Below are positions 16,067 to 26,012 of a DNA stretch of 43,350 bases, in pieces (position 1 is the stretch's first letter; every line of letters starts with the position of its first letter). Made by a program: the position numbers and the translations under genes. The DNA is taken from assembly GCA_030951045.1 (NCBI GenBank), contig JAUZQJ010000032.1, forward strand, positions 1 through 43,350, written 5' to 3'. The notes under the pieces are model-generated. The model did no database searches and was not told the origin of the DNA. It was given only the letters and a program-made list of their open reading frames with translations. This stretch comes from Mariprofundus sp. Lineage in GTDB: Bacteria; Pseudomonadota; Zetaproteobacteria; Mariprofundales; Mariprofundaceae.

Positions 16067-16832
16067 TTATGCCGGAAAATTGAAGATACCAATCAAGAAT
16101 AATATTTCCCCAAACAAACCAAATCATACCGGCTGCTGCGAGGTAGGGGCCAAATGGAATCTCAGTGCGCAAACCACGTTTGGCCAGTACAATGAAAGTA
16201 AGCCCAACAATAGTACCTACAATAGAAGATGCGAGTACAATGAATGGCAGAGCCTGCCACCCCATAAAGGCTCCTAGCATAGCCAACAGTTTAAAGTCCC
16301 CTGCCCCCAAGCCTTCACGCCCGGTCAGCATGAGGAATAGTTTGGCCACAAGCCAGAAAACACCATAACCAGCCACGACTCCAATCAATGATGATTGCCA
16401 ATCCCCTAGCCAATATGAAAAAATAAAACCGATGGCAATGCCCTGATAGGTTAACACATTGGGTAACAGATAGGTTTCCATGTCAATTGCACTCAATACC
16501 CAAAGTAAGAAAAATAGCGTGAGTGCAGCCAGTAGCTCCAGAGAGATGCCATAGTGGTAGGCCAAGCCGGCTGAACCCAACCCCATTGCCAGTTCCATCA
16601 GTGGATAGCGCCATGCAATGGAGTGCGCGCAATATCGGCATTTTCCCTTCAATATTAACCATGACAACAGCGGGATATTATCATACATAGCTATAGGATG
16701 ATCACAGTGTGGACAATGACTGCCAGGAAAGGCTATCGATTCATATAACGGGATACGGTGCACACAGACATTGGCAAAACTACCGACAATTAAACCGACG
16801 ATACCAAATAAAATCACTAGCTCCATACCCAT
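16059..16832 (-). CDS. pilD: Type IV prepilin peptidase / N-methylase
   Basis: 257 residues, a polytopic inner-membrane protein. It cleaves the leader of type IV prepilins and N-methylates the new first residue. A zinc-type tetracysteine sits in the first cytoplasmic loop (CPHC at 40-43, CRYC at 65-68). The two catalytic Asp are D117 in SAIDMETYLLPN and D179 in GLGAGDFKLL, both in the aspartyl protease context of this family. About seven or eight hydrophobic helices follow. Its start overlaps the pilR stop by one base (TAATG) and its end overlaps coaE by eight, so it is co-translated with both. Confidence 0.95.
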   Translation of the reverse strand: MGMELVILFGIVGLIVGSFANVCVHRIPLYESIAFPGSHCPHCDHPIAMYDNIPLLSWLILKGKCRYCAHSIAWRYPLMELAMGLGSAGLAYHYGISLELLAALTLFFLLWVLSAIDMETYLLPNVLTYQGIAIGFIFSYWLGDWQSSLIGVVAGYGVFWLVAKLFLMLTGREGLGAGDFKLLAMLGAFMGWQALPFIVLASSIVGTIVGLTFIVLAKRGLRTEIPFGPYLAAAGMIWFVWGNIILDWYLQFSGING

Positions 16833-18199
16833 TATATCTCATCCTCTGCCGGTAATGTTTTTTTCAGTCGATAGCGCAAGGAGCGAAAACTAATGCCTAG
16901 CTCAACAGCGGCCTTGGTAATATTGCCATCGGTTTTGGCCAGCGCTTCATCAATTAATTGTTGTTCAGTAGTGGCCATAAAACTATCCAAATCATTATTT
17001 TGTGCCTGCATACTAGCCAATGAAATAGATGTAAGACTATCAATGCCAGAATACATCTCATCCAATAATGATAGATCTAAATCTCCGGAATCTGACAGAG
17101 CCAACATTCGTTGCATGATATTCTCCAGTTCCCGTACATTGCCCATGAATGGCAATTTGCTGAGATAAGGCAAACATTCATCACTCAAACGTGCTTTCCC
17201 TTCACTGTGTTGATGTACAATGCGCTTGGCAAGCATGGGGATATCTTCACTACGATGGCGAAGTGCAGGCATATGTACAGGCACCACATTGAGTCGAAAA
17301 AATAGATCTTCCCGAAAATGACCTTGCTCGACTTCAGCTTTCAAATCGCGATTGGTCGCAGCAATAATACGTACATTTACATCCCGTTCCTGATCATCAC
17401 CTACGCGCCGAATACGTTTTTCCTGCAGCGCTCTGAGTAACTTTACCTGAACCGATAGCGGCAATTCCCCCACTTCATCGAGAAACAGTGTACCACCATC
17501 AGCCGATTCCATGAGTCCTTTTCGATCTGAATCAGCACCGGTAAAAGCCCCTCTACGGTGTCCGAACAACTCAGATTCAAATAGGCCTTCAGGGATAGCC
17601 CCGCAATGAACCGGAACAAACATGCCTTTCGCACGTGGCGAATGAATATGCACAAAACGTGCAGCCAGCTCTTTACCTGTACCTGATTCACCTGAAATAA
17701 GTACCGTAAATTCAGACATGGCGGACCGCTCCAGACGCTGACGTACGCGTTGCATCAGTACAGACTCACCAATTAACATCTCTGTCCCTGAAATCTCATC
17801 CGAATCATTCGTATCCATGCTGCTATGATCTGTACCAGACTGAATCAGAGCACCCTCTACAGCAGCGGCGAGCTCTTCTGCCGACACCGGCTTGGTCAAA
17901 TAATCAAAGGCCCCATCTTTCATAGCCATGACAGCGGTATCCGAACTGGCATAGGCTGTGAGCAATAGCACTTTAGCATGCGGTTGAGCCTTTCTACTGG
18001 CCGTGATCACATCGAGCCCTGCATCACGACCTTGCATGCGTAGATCGGTCAGCACCACGTCAAACATATGTTTCTGCAACAATGTTGCAGCTTCAATGGA
18101 TGAACCGCATGAAATGACCTGATGCCCCTGTAATTCAAGCCCCAAGGATAACACTTTGCGTGCATTCAACTCATCTTCTACCAGCAAAATATCAGCCAT
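16832..18199 (-). CDS. pilR: Sigma-54-dependent response regulator (PilR)
   Basis: 455 residues in NtrC layout. Receiver domain 1-120 has phospho-acceptor D52 (VLTDLRM) and switch Lys in YLTKP. The AAA+ domain has Walker A GESGTGKE at 170-177, the sigma-54 contact loop GAFTGA at 217-222, and [13 protein letters not shown] (Walker B). A Fis-type HTH closes the protein ([21 protein letters not shown]). With PilS it activates pilin transcription through RpoN; no pilA gene lies in the window, so the target is elsewhere. It overlaps pilS by eight bases and pilD by one. Confidence 0.93.
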   Translation of the reverse strand: MADILLVEDELNARKVLSLGLELQGHQVISCGSSIEAATLLQKHMFDVVLTDLRMQGRDAGLDVITASRKAQPHAKVLLLTAYASSDTAVMAMKDGAFDYLTKPVSAEELAAAVEGALIQSGTDHSSMDTNDSDEISGTEMLIGESVLMQRVRQRLERSAMSEFTVLISGESGTGKELAARFVHIHSPRAKGMFVPVHCGAIPEGLFESELFGHRRGAFTGADSDRKGLMESADGGTLFLDEVGELPLSVQVKLLRALQEKRIRRVGDDQERDVNVRIIAATNRDLKAEVEQGHFREDLFFRLNVVPVHMPALRHRSEDIPMLAKRIVHQHSEGKARLSDECLPYLSKLPFMGNVRELENIMQRMLALSDSGDLDLSLLDEMYSGIDSLTSISLASMQAQNNDLDSFMATTEQQLIDEALAKTDGNITKAAVELGISFRSLRYRLKKTLPAEDEI

Positions 18200-19739
18200 G
18201 TTTAACCTCCATCATTGACGTTTCTACTGGAGAAGTAGCCAGCAAAGGCCCTTCTACTGTAAAGCAAACTACGCCTGCATCTGAATGCGCTATAATTGTC
18301 CAATCATTGACTGAACAGACATGTTTAACCGTGGCCAAGCCCAAACCTATGCCTGCCGAACGCCCACTAACAAAGGGCTCAAATAGATGTTCACGCACAG
18401 TATCTGCAATCTCACCTTGATTACTTACGTCCAATTTCCATCCCTTCTCATCACTGCTCAAGGTTATTTCTACAGGACTATCTTCTTCAGGACGATTTGC
18501 CAGAGCATTCGACAGTAAGTTATCCAATACCAAACGAAAATGGTCTCTATCAAGACACACTTCATCCACTTGCGTGTTCAGATGTATATATTGACGATCT
18601 TTTTTATCAAACAGTTGCAACGACGCATGAATAAAATCAGACATGCATGTGAGAGATTCAGATGCGTACAGCGGTTTAGAATATTGTAACATCATGCTGA
18701 CCAGTCGATTCAAGCGTAACATTTCATCATGAAGGATGCCCTGAACCTGTTTGGTATTGGCAGGACTCTCTCCCATGATCTCAAGGCCATAAGCCATGGT
18801 TTGAATCGGATTGCGAATTTCATGCGCCAACATCGCAGCCATTTGCCCCAATGCGGCCATTTTCTCTTGTTGAATTAATTGTTCTTTTAATTGTTTTACT
18901 TCACTGACATCCACCACCGTTAGTAACCAGATAGTATGATCTTCAACCCATAATCGGCGCGTAGCCAACAACAGCGCCTGATCATCTCTGGCATACTCAC
19001 ACTGAAAACTATTTGCTTTTGAATCTTGCAGAGCCTGATGAAAAAAATCAGCCAACGGAGGGAATAGTAAAAGTGTTGCGAGCGAATCACGTTTTAACAA
19101 GATGTTGGCAGCCATGTTCATATCGATAAAGTGCAGCTGTTGATCCAAAAGAATCACTCCTTCACCCATCTCAGCCATAATTCTGTCGTGCAGGTCTTTA
19201 AGTTTGCGATGCTGTCGAACGGCTTGATTGCTACTAGCGCTTAAGCTGGCATGACGACGCGCAATAAAGGCCATTACTCCGCCAACCAGTATGAGAGCAG
19301 ATACCTGCAAAAGCACATGCAATGCCTGTTGACTGGTTAGAAAGGTATCATGACGCAACCATAACTCGCCATAGACGGCCAATAAATATGTAGCACATGC
19401 AAAGGTACTAATGATTAATGGTAGCAGGCGCTGTGCATGGACACCTGATGCAATGACTATCAGGCCGAGTAACAAAGCAAAAGGACTTGAGTTGCCACCG
19501 GAAGCGAGAACCAACAGGCTGGCGAGAATAGCATCCGAGCCATACTGGAAACACCATTGATTGAAAAGTGAAATATGAGAAAAACTTAAAACGGCCTGCA
19601 TCGTTAATAGAAAAACACTCGCAATGCCGATCAGCATCATTAATGTTTGGTTTGCAGTTGTATACATAGGATAAAACCATATGGACAGAACCAGTCCAAT
19701 CACTGATATTGCCAGCGCACGGTAAAAAATCACCTGCAT
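18192..19739 (-). CDS. pilS: Sensor histidine kinase (PilS)
   Basis: 515 residues. Six or so membrane helices lie within 8-160, the PilS-type sensor. A PAS-like segment (about 185-280: GEGVILLDQQLHFIDMN) follows, then a dimerisation domain with phospho-His H306 in LAHEIRNPIQTMAYG. The ATPase domain has N box NLLSNALANR, EGEIADT-like G1, and GRSAGIGLGLATVKHV (G2). It phosphorylates PilR; the two genes overlap by eight bases. A sigma-70-like promoter at 19837-19864 lies about 100 bases upstream, so pilSR-pilD-coaE can be transcribed apart from pilBC. Confidence 0.93.
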   Translation of the reverse strand: MQVIFYRALAISVIGLVLSIWFYPMYTTANQTLMMLIGIASVFLLTMQAVLSFSHISLFNQWCFQYGSDAILASLLVLASGGNSSPFALLLGLIVIASGVHAQRLLPLIISTFACATYLLAVYGELWLRHDTFLTSQQALHVLLQVSALILVGGVMAFIARRHASLSASSNQAVRQHRKLKDLHDRIMAEMGEGVILLDQQLHFIDMNMAANILLKRDSLATLLLFPPLADFFHQALQDSKANSFQCEYARDDQALLLATRRLWVEDHTIWLLTVVDVSEVKQLKEQLIQQEKMAALGQMAAMLAHEIRNPIQTMAYGLEIMGESPANTKQVQGILHDEMLRLNRLVSMMLQYSKPLYASESLTCMSDFIHASLQLFDKKDRQYIHLNTQVDEVCLDRDHFRLVLDNLLSNALANRPEEDSPVEITLSSDEKGWKLDVSNQGEIADTVREHLFEPFVSGRSAGIGLGLATVKHVCSVNDWTIIAHSDAGVVCFTVEGPLLATSPVETSMMEVKHG

Positions 19740-19836
19740 ATCATGCCTGTACTGTGTATCTCATTTGCCATATTAGCTTTCCTTGTGTCGCGCATGAGCC
19801 CTTGTTCTGATCATATTTGTGTTGAATCAAAAGTTT

Positions 19837-19864
19837 TTTATACCATAGTGGATTAAGCCATCAA
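19837..19864 (-). promoter_or_regulatory. Sigma-70-like promoter for pilS
   Basis: On the minus strand TTGATG (19864-19859) and TATAAA (19842-19837) are 16 bases apart, in the 140-base gap between pilC and pilS. Both boxes are close to consensus. Predicted, not shown. Confidence 0.5.
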
Positions 19865-19879
19865 CCTTAAATAAACCGA

Positions 19880-21073
19880 TTAAACGAGAGAAGCCATCTG
19901 GAAGATTGGCAGGTACATTGATACCACCAACCCACCAATAACCACACCAAGGAATGCCATAATTAACGGCTCCATCAACTGCTGCATATTGTTTACAGCA
20001 GTATCAACCTCTTCTTCGTAGAAGTCGGCAATTTTTGCCAACATATCTTCCAGACTACCTGTCTGTTCACCGATGGATATCATTTGCGTTACCATCAGTG
20101 GAAAAATTTTACTGGCTTCCAATGGTGCCGTCAGTGTCTGTCCCTGCGAGATGGAATCTTTGGATGATAGAATAACCTGTTCAATCACTACATTTCCAGA
20201 TGTCTCAGCCACGGTATCGAGTGCTTCCAGAATGGGTACACCGGCCGCCGACAACGTTGAAAACGTACGGCAAAAACGTGCTACAGACGCCTTGCGCAAT
20301 ACATCCCCCAAGACAGGTAATGCCAGTAACAGTTTATCCAGTTGGTAGCGACCATTTGGCGTTTGGTACAGTGCTCTAATAGCAAATACCAGCACAATCG
20401 GGGCACCGATAATGAGATACCAGAACTCGACAAACACATCGGATATCGACATGGCAATTTGGGTAGGCATGGGCAGTTCCCCACCTAAATCAGCAAACAT
20501 CTCACTGAAAACAGGAATAACAAAAATCATCAGAATGGATGTTACAATAAAGGATACCACCAGAATCGCGACCGGATAAACCATCGCTGATTTTATTTTA
20601 GCTTTCAAGCTCAGGGCCTTTTCTTTATAAATACATAGACGCAGTAAAATCGTATCAAGAATACCGCCCTGCTCACCAGCTTCTACCAAGGCACAAGTCA
20701 AACGATCAAACTCTTTAGGAAACTTGCGCATAGTTTCACCAAGTGGATTGCCGCCCTCCAGATTAACACGCACATCATTCAGTAATTTAACCATGGCCTT
20801 TTTTTCAGCACCACGTTCAGCCAGTTCAAAACATTGCACCAATGGTAAACCAGCGTTGATCATGGTCGATAACTGACGAAAAAATATGGAAATATCCTTG
20901 TCATCCACTTTTTCTGGGAAAATCACAATCTCAATGGGTTTTTTCTTAGCTTTGATATCAACCAAGCCTTTACGTCGCAAAATGGCAACTACAATTTCAC
21001 GATTGGTGGCCTCTATCTCACCACTTTGAGATACACCCTGTTTGTTTTTTGCTGTCCAAGTAAATTCAGGCAT
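19880..21073 (-). CDS. pilC: Type IV pilus inner-membrane platform protein
   Basis: 397 residues, normal PilC/GspF length. Two repeated T2SF domains (about 70-190 and 270-390) each have a cytoplasmic helical bundle: FFRQLSTMINAGLPLVQC and RFCRTFSTLSAAGVPILEA are the matching repeat starts. Three membrane helices are at about 168-195, 215-240 and 370-392. PilC couples the ATPase PilB to pilin extrusion. The start MPEFTWTAKNKQG is typical. It follows pilB by about 50 bases on the same strand. Confidence 0.95.
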   Translation of the reverse strand: MPEFTWTAKNKQGVSQSGEIEATNREIVVAILRRKGLVDIKAKKKPIEIVIFPEKVDDKDISIFFRQLSTMINAGLPLVQCFELAERGAEKKAMVKLLNDVRVNLEGGNPLGETMRKFPKEFDRLTCALVEAGEQGGILDTILLRLCIYKEKALSLKAKIKSAMVYPVAILVVSFIVTSILMIFVIPVFSEMFADLGGELPMPTQIAMSISDVFVEFWYLIIGAPIVLVFAIRALYQTPNGRYQLDKLLLALPVLGDVLRKASVARFCRTFSTLSAAGVPILEALDTVAETSGNVVIEQVILSSKDSISQGQTLTAPLEASKIFPLMVTQMISIGEQTGSLEDMLAKIADFYEEEVDTAVNNMQQLMEPLIMAFLGVVIGGLVVSMYLPIFQMASLV

Positions 21074-21125
21074 CAGTTTAACACCATCTTATCATTACCT
21101 TTATTTATGATCATTATTGCTTTCA

Positions 21126-22823
21126 TTAGCTGGCCACCGTAACCCTTAAGCACTCTTCCAAAGAAATTTCACCGGCGTGTACTTTTTCTAAAGCCGCCAT
21201 ACGCAATGTCTTCACACCTTTGCTTACTGCAATTTTATTGATCTTGTCGGAATTTTCTCCCGCATAAACAGCTTCACGAATTTCATCAAAAACGGGCATC
21301 ACCTGATAGACCCCTGTGCGCCCTTTGCAGCCAGTACCATTGCAAGCCTGACATCCCTTACCGGTCATCGTTTGAAATCCCACCAGATCTTCTTCAATAA
21401 CGCCTGCATCAAGCAATGCAGCCGGTGGTATATCCATCGTAGTTATGCACTCACTACAAATGCGACGCGCTAATCGCTGCGCTGATATGAGGTTAATAGC
21501 GGAGCCAACGAGAAAGGACTCCAGCCCCATATTGATCAAACGTGTCATTGTTGAGGGAGCGTCATTGGTATGCAGCGTCGCCAATACCATGTGCCCGGTA
21601 AGCGCTGCCTTAATACCAATAGCGGCGGTTTCATAATCTCGTATCTCACCAATCAAAATCACATCTGGATCCTGACGCATGAACGAACGTAATGCGGCAG
21701 GGAAATCCAAGCCTATTTCTGCATTTACATTGACCTGATTGATACCCATAAAGTTAAACTCAACAGGATCTTCGGCGGTTGAAATATTTATTCCGGGTTG
21801 ATTCAATTCAGCCACCGCAGAATAAAGACTGACGGTTTTACCTGAACCGGTAGGGCCAGTCACCAGCACCATACCATAGGGCTGATGTATCGCATGTTTC
21901 AACCATGATAGCGATTGAGGATCATACCCCAGCTTGGTCATATCCAGTTGTAAACTGGAGGGATCAAGCAATCGCATCACTACTTTTTCACCAAATAAGG
22001 TTGGCAGTACAGAGACACGAAAATCAACCGTTTTTGCCCGCGATAAGCGCAATTTAATACGTCCATCCTGAGGCAAGCGCCGTTCTGAAATATCCAGTCG
22101 CGCCAGGATTTTTAAACGCGACACGATGGCATCACGCATTTTCATGCTGGGGCGCATGATCTCATGCAACATGCCATCAATACGATAACGAACCCGTAAA
22201 ATTTTCTCATACGGTTCTAAGTGAATGTCCGATGCACCACGTTTGATCGCATCCATCAAGATCAGATTAACCAGTTTTACAACCGGTGCTGCTTCAATTT
22301 CGGCCGAAAGTGAAAATGCATCGATATCATCCTCACTGGTATCGACAACCTCCACATCTATCGCTCCAAGATCTGCCATGACCTGTTGAAGTTGTGAATC
22401 ATTATCACTTAATTCATCAAGTTTTTTACTGATCTGCTTTTCAGTTGCAATAATTACTTCAACATTGCATCCCGAGATAAAGGAAATCTCATCCAGTCCA
22501 TTGATATTGTATGGATCAACCACTGCCAGCTTGAGTGCATTACCAGTACGCTTAAGGGGTAGTACCATATTTTTTCGCAAGACATTAACAGGAATCTTGG
22601 TGACATCCGATTTCACCATGACCTTATCCAGATCAATAACCGGACAGCCAAAAGAGCGAGCCATAAATTTCACCAGCTCAAGCTCATCTATAATATTCTG
22701 GCGCACCAATTGAGATGTTAATGTATCTCCATGTAACTTGGATTCACGTGTGGCTAAATCCAGCTGTGCACGTGTAATACGCTTATGTTTGAGTAATATA
22801 TCTCCTAATCGAGAATTACTCAT
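21126..22823 (-). CDS. pilB: Type IV pilus assembly ATPase
   Basis: 565 residues from the ATG at 22823, which overlaps the aroE stop by one base (TAATG); a longer frame would read through aroE. An MshE/GspE N-terminal domain (LGDILLKHKRITRAQLDLA) is followed by the extension ATPase: RYRIDGMLHEI, Walker A GPTGSGKTVSLYSA, the Asp box TAEDPVEFNF, Walker B DPDVILIGEIRD, and His box GHMVLATLHTNDA. A tetracysteine zinc site is present (CSEC, and CQAC with GCKGRTG). It drives pilus extension from the cytoplasmic face. No pilT or pilA is in the window. Confidence 0.95.
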   Translation of the reverse strand: MSNSRLGDILLKHKRITRAQLDLATRESKLHGDTLTSQLVRQNIIDELELVKFMARSFGCPVIDLDKVMVKSDVTKIPVNVLRKNMVLPLKRTGNALKLAVVDPYNINGLDEISFISGCNVEVIIATEKQISKKLDELSDNDSQLQQVMADLGAIDVEVVDTSEDDIDAFSLSAEIEAAPVVKLVNLILMDAIKRGASDIHLEPYEKILRVRYRIDGMLHEIMRPSMKMRDAIVSRLKILARLDISERRLPQDGRIKLRLSRAKTVDFRVSVLPTLFGEKVVMRLLDPSSLQLDMTKLGYDPQSLSWLKHAIHQPYGMVLVTGPTGSGKTVSLYSAVAELNQPGINISTAEDPVEFNFMGINQVNVNAEIGLDFPAALRSFMRQDPDVILIGEIRDYETAAIGIKAALTGHMVLATLHTNDAPSTMTRLINMGLESFLVGSAINLISAQRLARRICSECITTMDIPPAALLDAGVIEEDLVGFQTMTGKGCQACNGTGCKGRTGVYQVMPVFDEIREAVYAGENSDKINKIAVSKGVKTLRMAALEKVHAGEISLEECLRVTVAS

Positions 22824-23707
22824 TAGTCTCTCGCCCAGCCGGAAAGTGGCCTTACCTGGCGTTTTAAATCTTGCTGCATCTGATGAAGTGCCTGCGTAAA
22901 GTCCGGCATATCGCAATCATGCCACCAAGCAAAAGCAGCCGCTCCTTGCGCAATCAACATCGGCAACCCATCCACACTTAAACGTCCGGCTAATGTCGCT
23001 GCTTCAACAAACGTTGTTTTTCCATCAGGACGATATACGGCATCCATAGCAACACCATCTCCGCACAATACAAATGGAAATTTCTGCCCGGTCTTTAAGC
23101 CGATGCTGGTAGTATTGATCAACAAACGTGAATCCCGACAGGCATCACTTGCCTCAGATTGTTGCCAGGCAATAGGCTGACAATGAAGTGTTGGATACGC
23201 TTCTTTGGCAAAGCGGAGAAAGCCGGCCAATCGTTCTGGATTGCGATTACAGACATTCACCTTACTGACATTCAGTGCATTTAATGCATGCAGTACAGCG
23301 CGTGATGTGCCGCCTGCACCAAATAAGAGTGCTTCTTTACCGGCCATGTCGAGACCGGAGGCATCGACAACTGACTTAAATCCACGCCAATCTGTATTGG
23401 TAGCAACCCACCCTTTTGCGCTACGGCGCACTGTGTTTACCGCTCCTATTTTTCTGGCATCAGCATCAGCTTCAACCATCTGAAAAATAGATTCTTTGTG
23501 TGGGACGGTGACATTAAATCCATCTACGCCCAAGGCCCATAATCCATGCATGGCCTGTGTGAGCAATTCAGGTGCCACACCGAACGGAACATACACTGCA
23601 TTGATGTTATGAGTCTCAATAAAGCGTGATTGAAAGCGTGGTGAAAGCGAATGCTCAACTGGCCAGCCAATGATTCCATATGTCTTGGTAGTACCATTAA
23701 TATTCAT
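22823..23707 (-). CDS. aroE: Shikimate dehydrogenase (NADP+)
   Basis: 294 residues. It reduces 3-dehydroshikimate in aromatic amino acid synthesis. GWPVEHSLSP carries the shikimate-binding Ser pair, FNVTVPHKE the catalytic Lys, NTDWRG the Asp, GAGGTSRAVLHAL the dinucleotide-binding loop, and NRNPER the NADP-selective Arg. The C-terminal GLPMLIAQGAAAFAWW is typical. The TAATG junction couples it to pilB, so pilB expression is likely linked to aroE. Some 20 residues at the C-terminus extend past the usual end. Confidence 0.95.
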   Translation of the reverse strand: MNINGTTKTYGIIGWPVEHSLSPRFQSRFIETHNINAVYVPFGVAPELLTQAMHGLWALGVDGFNVTVPHKESIFQMVEADADARKIGAVNTVRRSAKGWVATNTDWRGFKSVVDASGLDMAGKEALLFGAGGTSRAVLHALNALNVSKVNVCNRNPERLAGFLRFAKEAYPTLHCQPIAWQQSEASDACRDSRLLINTTSIGLKTGQKFPFVLCGDGVAMDAVYRPDGKTTFVEAATLAGRLSVDGLPMLIAQGAAAFAWWHDCDMPDFTQALHQMQQDLKRQVRPLSGWARD

Positions 23708-23779
23708 GTTGTCAGCTTATAAACAGAATGATGATGTGTCAAAGTTTGTCACCTCATGAACCGGAACTTATCTCTTTCG

Positions 23780-24826
23780 TTACCGCTTCGCTTCCGCTTG
23801 TTTGATATCAGGGCCTAACAATATAGCGACCCATTGGGTCTCCTGCCGTGATTCCAGCGCCAGCTTGATGATCATCGTCAACGGTACAGACAGCAGCATG
23901 CCAACAGGACCAAGCACCCAACCCCAAAACACCAAGGAGATAAATACTACCAGTGTTGATAACCCAACACCGCGCCCCATAAATTTGGGTTCGATCACAT
24001 TTCCCATGACAACATTGGCAATAATATACCCCAAACCAGCCAATAATGCGTCACCGCCACCGAGCTGTACTAATGCCAGTAACAGCGCAGGAATTGCGGC
24101 AATTATGGAGCCGATATTGGGTACAAAGTTGAACAGAAACGCAACAAGTCCCCATAACAAAGGATAATCAACTCCGATCACAGCCAGCCAGATAGCAATA
24201 AATATACCTGTAGCAAGACTAATCCATGTCTTGATTGAAAAGTATGCTCCAACACTTGAGATAAATATTTCAAAGCCATGTTTTGATGGAGCATTTTCAT
24301 CCATAGCAGACCATTTATGTGGTAACGCAGACGCTTCGATTAATAAAAATATTACAGTAAGTACAATCAAAAACGTATTCGCCAAAGCGTTGCCAAGCCC
24401 TGACAGTAATTTGCCAGCCATGCCCATAGCAGCAGATGGGTCGAGCACATCCAGCATCGATTGTGATGATACAGCCAGCCCCATGCCTGATAGCCACAAA
24501 AGTGCATCGCCAGTCAATGCTTTCAACCGCTCCTGATAACTTGGTATATTATGAGAAAAGTCGGCCAGTGATGAGCTTACAAATGCAGCAATCAGCAGTC
24601 CTATCAATACAATTACAAGCGTAATGCATAAAACCGCAAGCCCTGCAGGTACCTGTTTATGGATTAGCCAGCTCAACATTGGCAAGCAAATAATAGCCAC
24701 GAAAGCTGCCAATAAAAATGGCACCAGCAATGAAGCTGCCGCTTGCATACCTGCAACCACCACGACAAATGCAGCCGATGAGATCAACAAGTTAGCACTG
24801 CCTTCAGATGGTTTATTCATAAGCAT
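23780..24826 (-). CDS. AI-2E family transporter (PerM/TqsA-like)
   Basis: 348 residues with about seven to eight membrane helices. Family signatures: a hydrophobic pair at about 12-60, the amphipathic loop after helix 3, YFSIKTWISLATGIFIAIWL, and FLFNFVPNIGSIIAAIPALLLALVQ followed by GRGVGLSTLVVFISLVFWGWVLGPVGMLLSVPLT at the end. Members export autoinducer-2 or act as sodium/proton antiporters; substrate cannot be told from sequence. Its start overlaps the end of the BFD-like gene by 14 bases. An ATG two codons later is an equal candidate. Confidence 0.88.
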   Translation of the reverse strand: MLMNKPSEGSANLLISSAAFVVVVAGMQAAASLLVPFLLAAFVAIICLPMLSWLIHKQVPAGLAVLCITLVIVLIGLLIAAFVSSSLADFSHNIPSYQERLKALTGDALLWLSGMGLAVSSQSMLDVLDPSAAMGMAGKLLSGLGNALANTFLIVLTVIFLLIEASALPHKWSAMDENAPSKHGFEIFISSVGAYFSIKTWISLATGIFIAIWLAVIGVDYPLLWGLVAFLFNFVPNIGSIIAAIPALLLALVQLGGGDALLAGLGYIIANVVMGNVIEPKFMGRGVGLSTLVVFISLVFWGWVLGPVGMLLSVPLTMIIKLALESRQETQWVAILLGPDIKQAEAKR

Positions 24827-25016
24827 TTAAACGTGGATCATCAATATCGAATTCGCTTTCGCCGCTAGCAAACATCAATTTGATATAGGGAATACAACCT
24901 TCACATTCAGTACCGCACTGCGTGGCAGCCTGAGCGGCTTCAAAATTTTCATACTGTTTCAATTGTTCGAACGTTTTATTGACGCATTCACAACGATTTA
25001 CTTTGCTATCACACAC
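24813..25016 (-). CDS. BFD-like [2Fe-2S] protein
   Basis: 67 residues starting at a GTG with GGAGAGGA six bases upstream. Four Cys are in the bacterioferritin-associated ferredoxin pattern: CEC near the N-terminus and CGTECEGC after a helix (C34 to C41). The domain binds one [2Fe-2S] cluster. Free-standing BFD helps release iron from bacterioferritin; this one lacks a recognisable Bfr-docking signature and no bfr gene is near. It sits between a fatty acid hydroxylase and a permease, and could supply electrons to the hydroxylase. That is inference from adjacency. Confidence 0.8.
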   Translation of the reverse strand: MCDSKVNRCECVNKTFEQLKQYENFEAAQAATQCGTECEGCIPYIKLMFASGESEFDIDDPRLNAYE

Positions 25017-25019
25017 GGT

Positions 25020-25847
25020 TCATCCTCTCCGCTTTATTGATTTTTTCAGCATCGGATACTGGCCGATATTACCGCCAAACGGCAAGCGCAGCATAAACCC
25101 AATCTGATGCGTCGATGCATCCTGTAAATGTTCCAACCCTATCACCATGTCAGTATGACCCAGCGTAGGTTGTGCGCGAAATGTGCCAAAAAGTCGATCC
25201 CAGAATGACAGATTAAAGCCAAAATTACTATTGGTTTCGGCCTTGATGATGGAGTGATGAATACGATGAATATCAGGTGTAATCACCAACAATCGTAATA
25301 TAGCATCAAGCCTAAGTGGTAAACGTACATTGGAATGATTAAACATCGCCATTGCATTAAGTATTATTTCAAATATTAATACTGCCAGGACTGGTACCCC
25401 AAGCAACACGACAGCACTGATTTTAATCAACATCGACAGCATGATTTCAAGCGGATGAAAGCGCAGTCCGGTAGAGACATCAATTTCTTTGTCAGCATGA
25501 TGCACTATGTGCAGACGCCATAACCATGGCACCGCATGAAAAAGCACATGTTGTCCATATACCACTAAATCCAGCAAGATTACTGCGATAATAACGGATA
25601 CACTCTCATTCCACCCCAGCCAATTAAACAGGCCAAAGCTATGATTATTGGCCCACCATGAAGCCCCTACCGCACCAGCAGGAAACACTATGCGAACCAG
25701 CAACATATCCAACACAATGATGCCAATATTGGCTGGCCAGCGTTTATACCCCATTACAAGGGCTCTACGCGGGTATAAAAACTCAGCACATGCCATGCAT
25801 AATAAAACCGTTATAAAAGCAGTTAATCTAAGTAAGGATTCATCCAT
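25020..25847 (-). CDS. Sterol desaturase / fatty acid hydroxylase family protein
   Basis: 275 residues with four or so membrane helices. The histidine clusters of the membrane di-iron hydroxylase superfamily are in order: HVLFH, HIVHH, FNHSN, and HRIHHS. These ligands activate O2 to hydroxylate or desaturate a lipid chain at the membrane. Substrate is not deducible; relatives act on sterols, carotenoids, fatty acids or alkylglycerol. Its stop lies four bases before the GTG of the BFD-like gene, so the two are coupled, which fits a ferredoxin-fed hydroxylase. Confidence 0.88.
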   Translation of the reverse strand: MDESLLRLTAFITVLLCMACAEFLYPRRALVMGYKRWPANIGIIVLDMLLVRIVFPAGAVGASWWANNHSFGLFNWLGWNESVSVIIAVILLDLVVYGQHVLFHAVPWLWRLHIVHHADKEIDVSTGLRFHPLEIMLSMLIKISAVVLLGVPVLAVLIFEIILNAMAMFNHSNVRLPLRLDAILRLLVITPDIHRIHHSIIKAETNSNFGFNLSFWDRLFGTFRAQPTLGHTDMVIGLEHLQDASTHQIGFMLRLPFGGNIGQYPMLKKSIKRRG

Positions 25848-25927
25848 TGCGCCACTCTGTATAAAAAGTCACCTAGCTGCAAAAAAAGTTCACTACCAGT
25901 GCGTTTATTCCGCTTGGGTTTATCGAC

Positions 25928-25933
25928 TATACT
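25928..25933 (+). promoter_or_regulatory. Candidate -10 box before the OmpA-type lipoprotein
   Basis: TATACT, matching the sigma-70 -10 element in five of six positions, is 80 bases upstream of the ATG in the divergent gap. The -35 region is weak (TTATTC at 25905, 17 bases away). Confidence 0.35.
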
Positions 25934-26012
25934 ATATAAGCTTTGGCTATAGTTAGGTTTCACTGAGAGAAGTTTGGTTTTCGTTGAAGATTAGAAAAAA
26001 TGGAGAATTATC

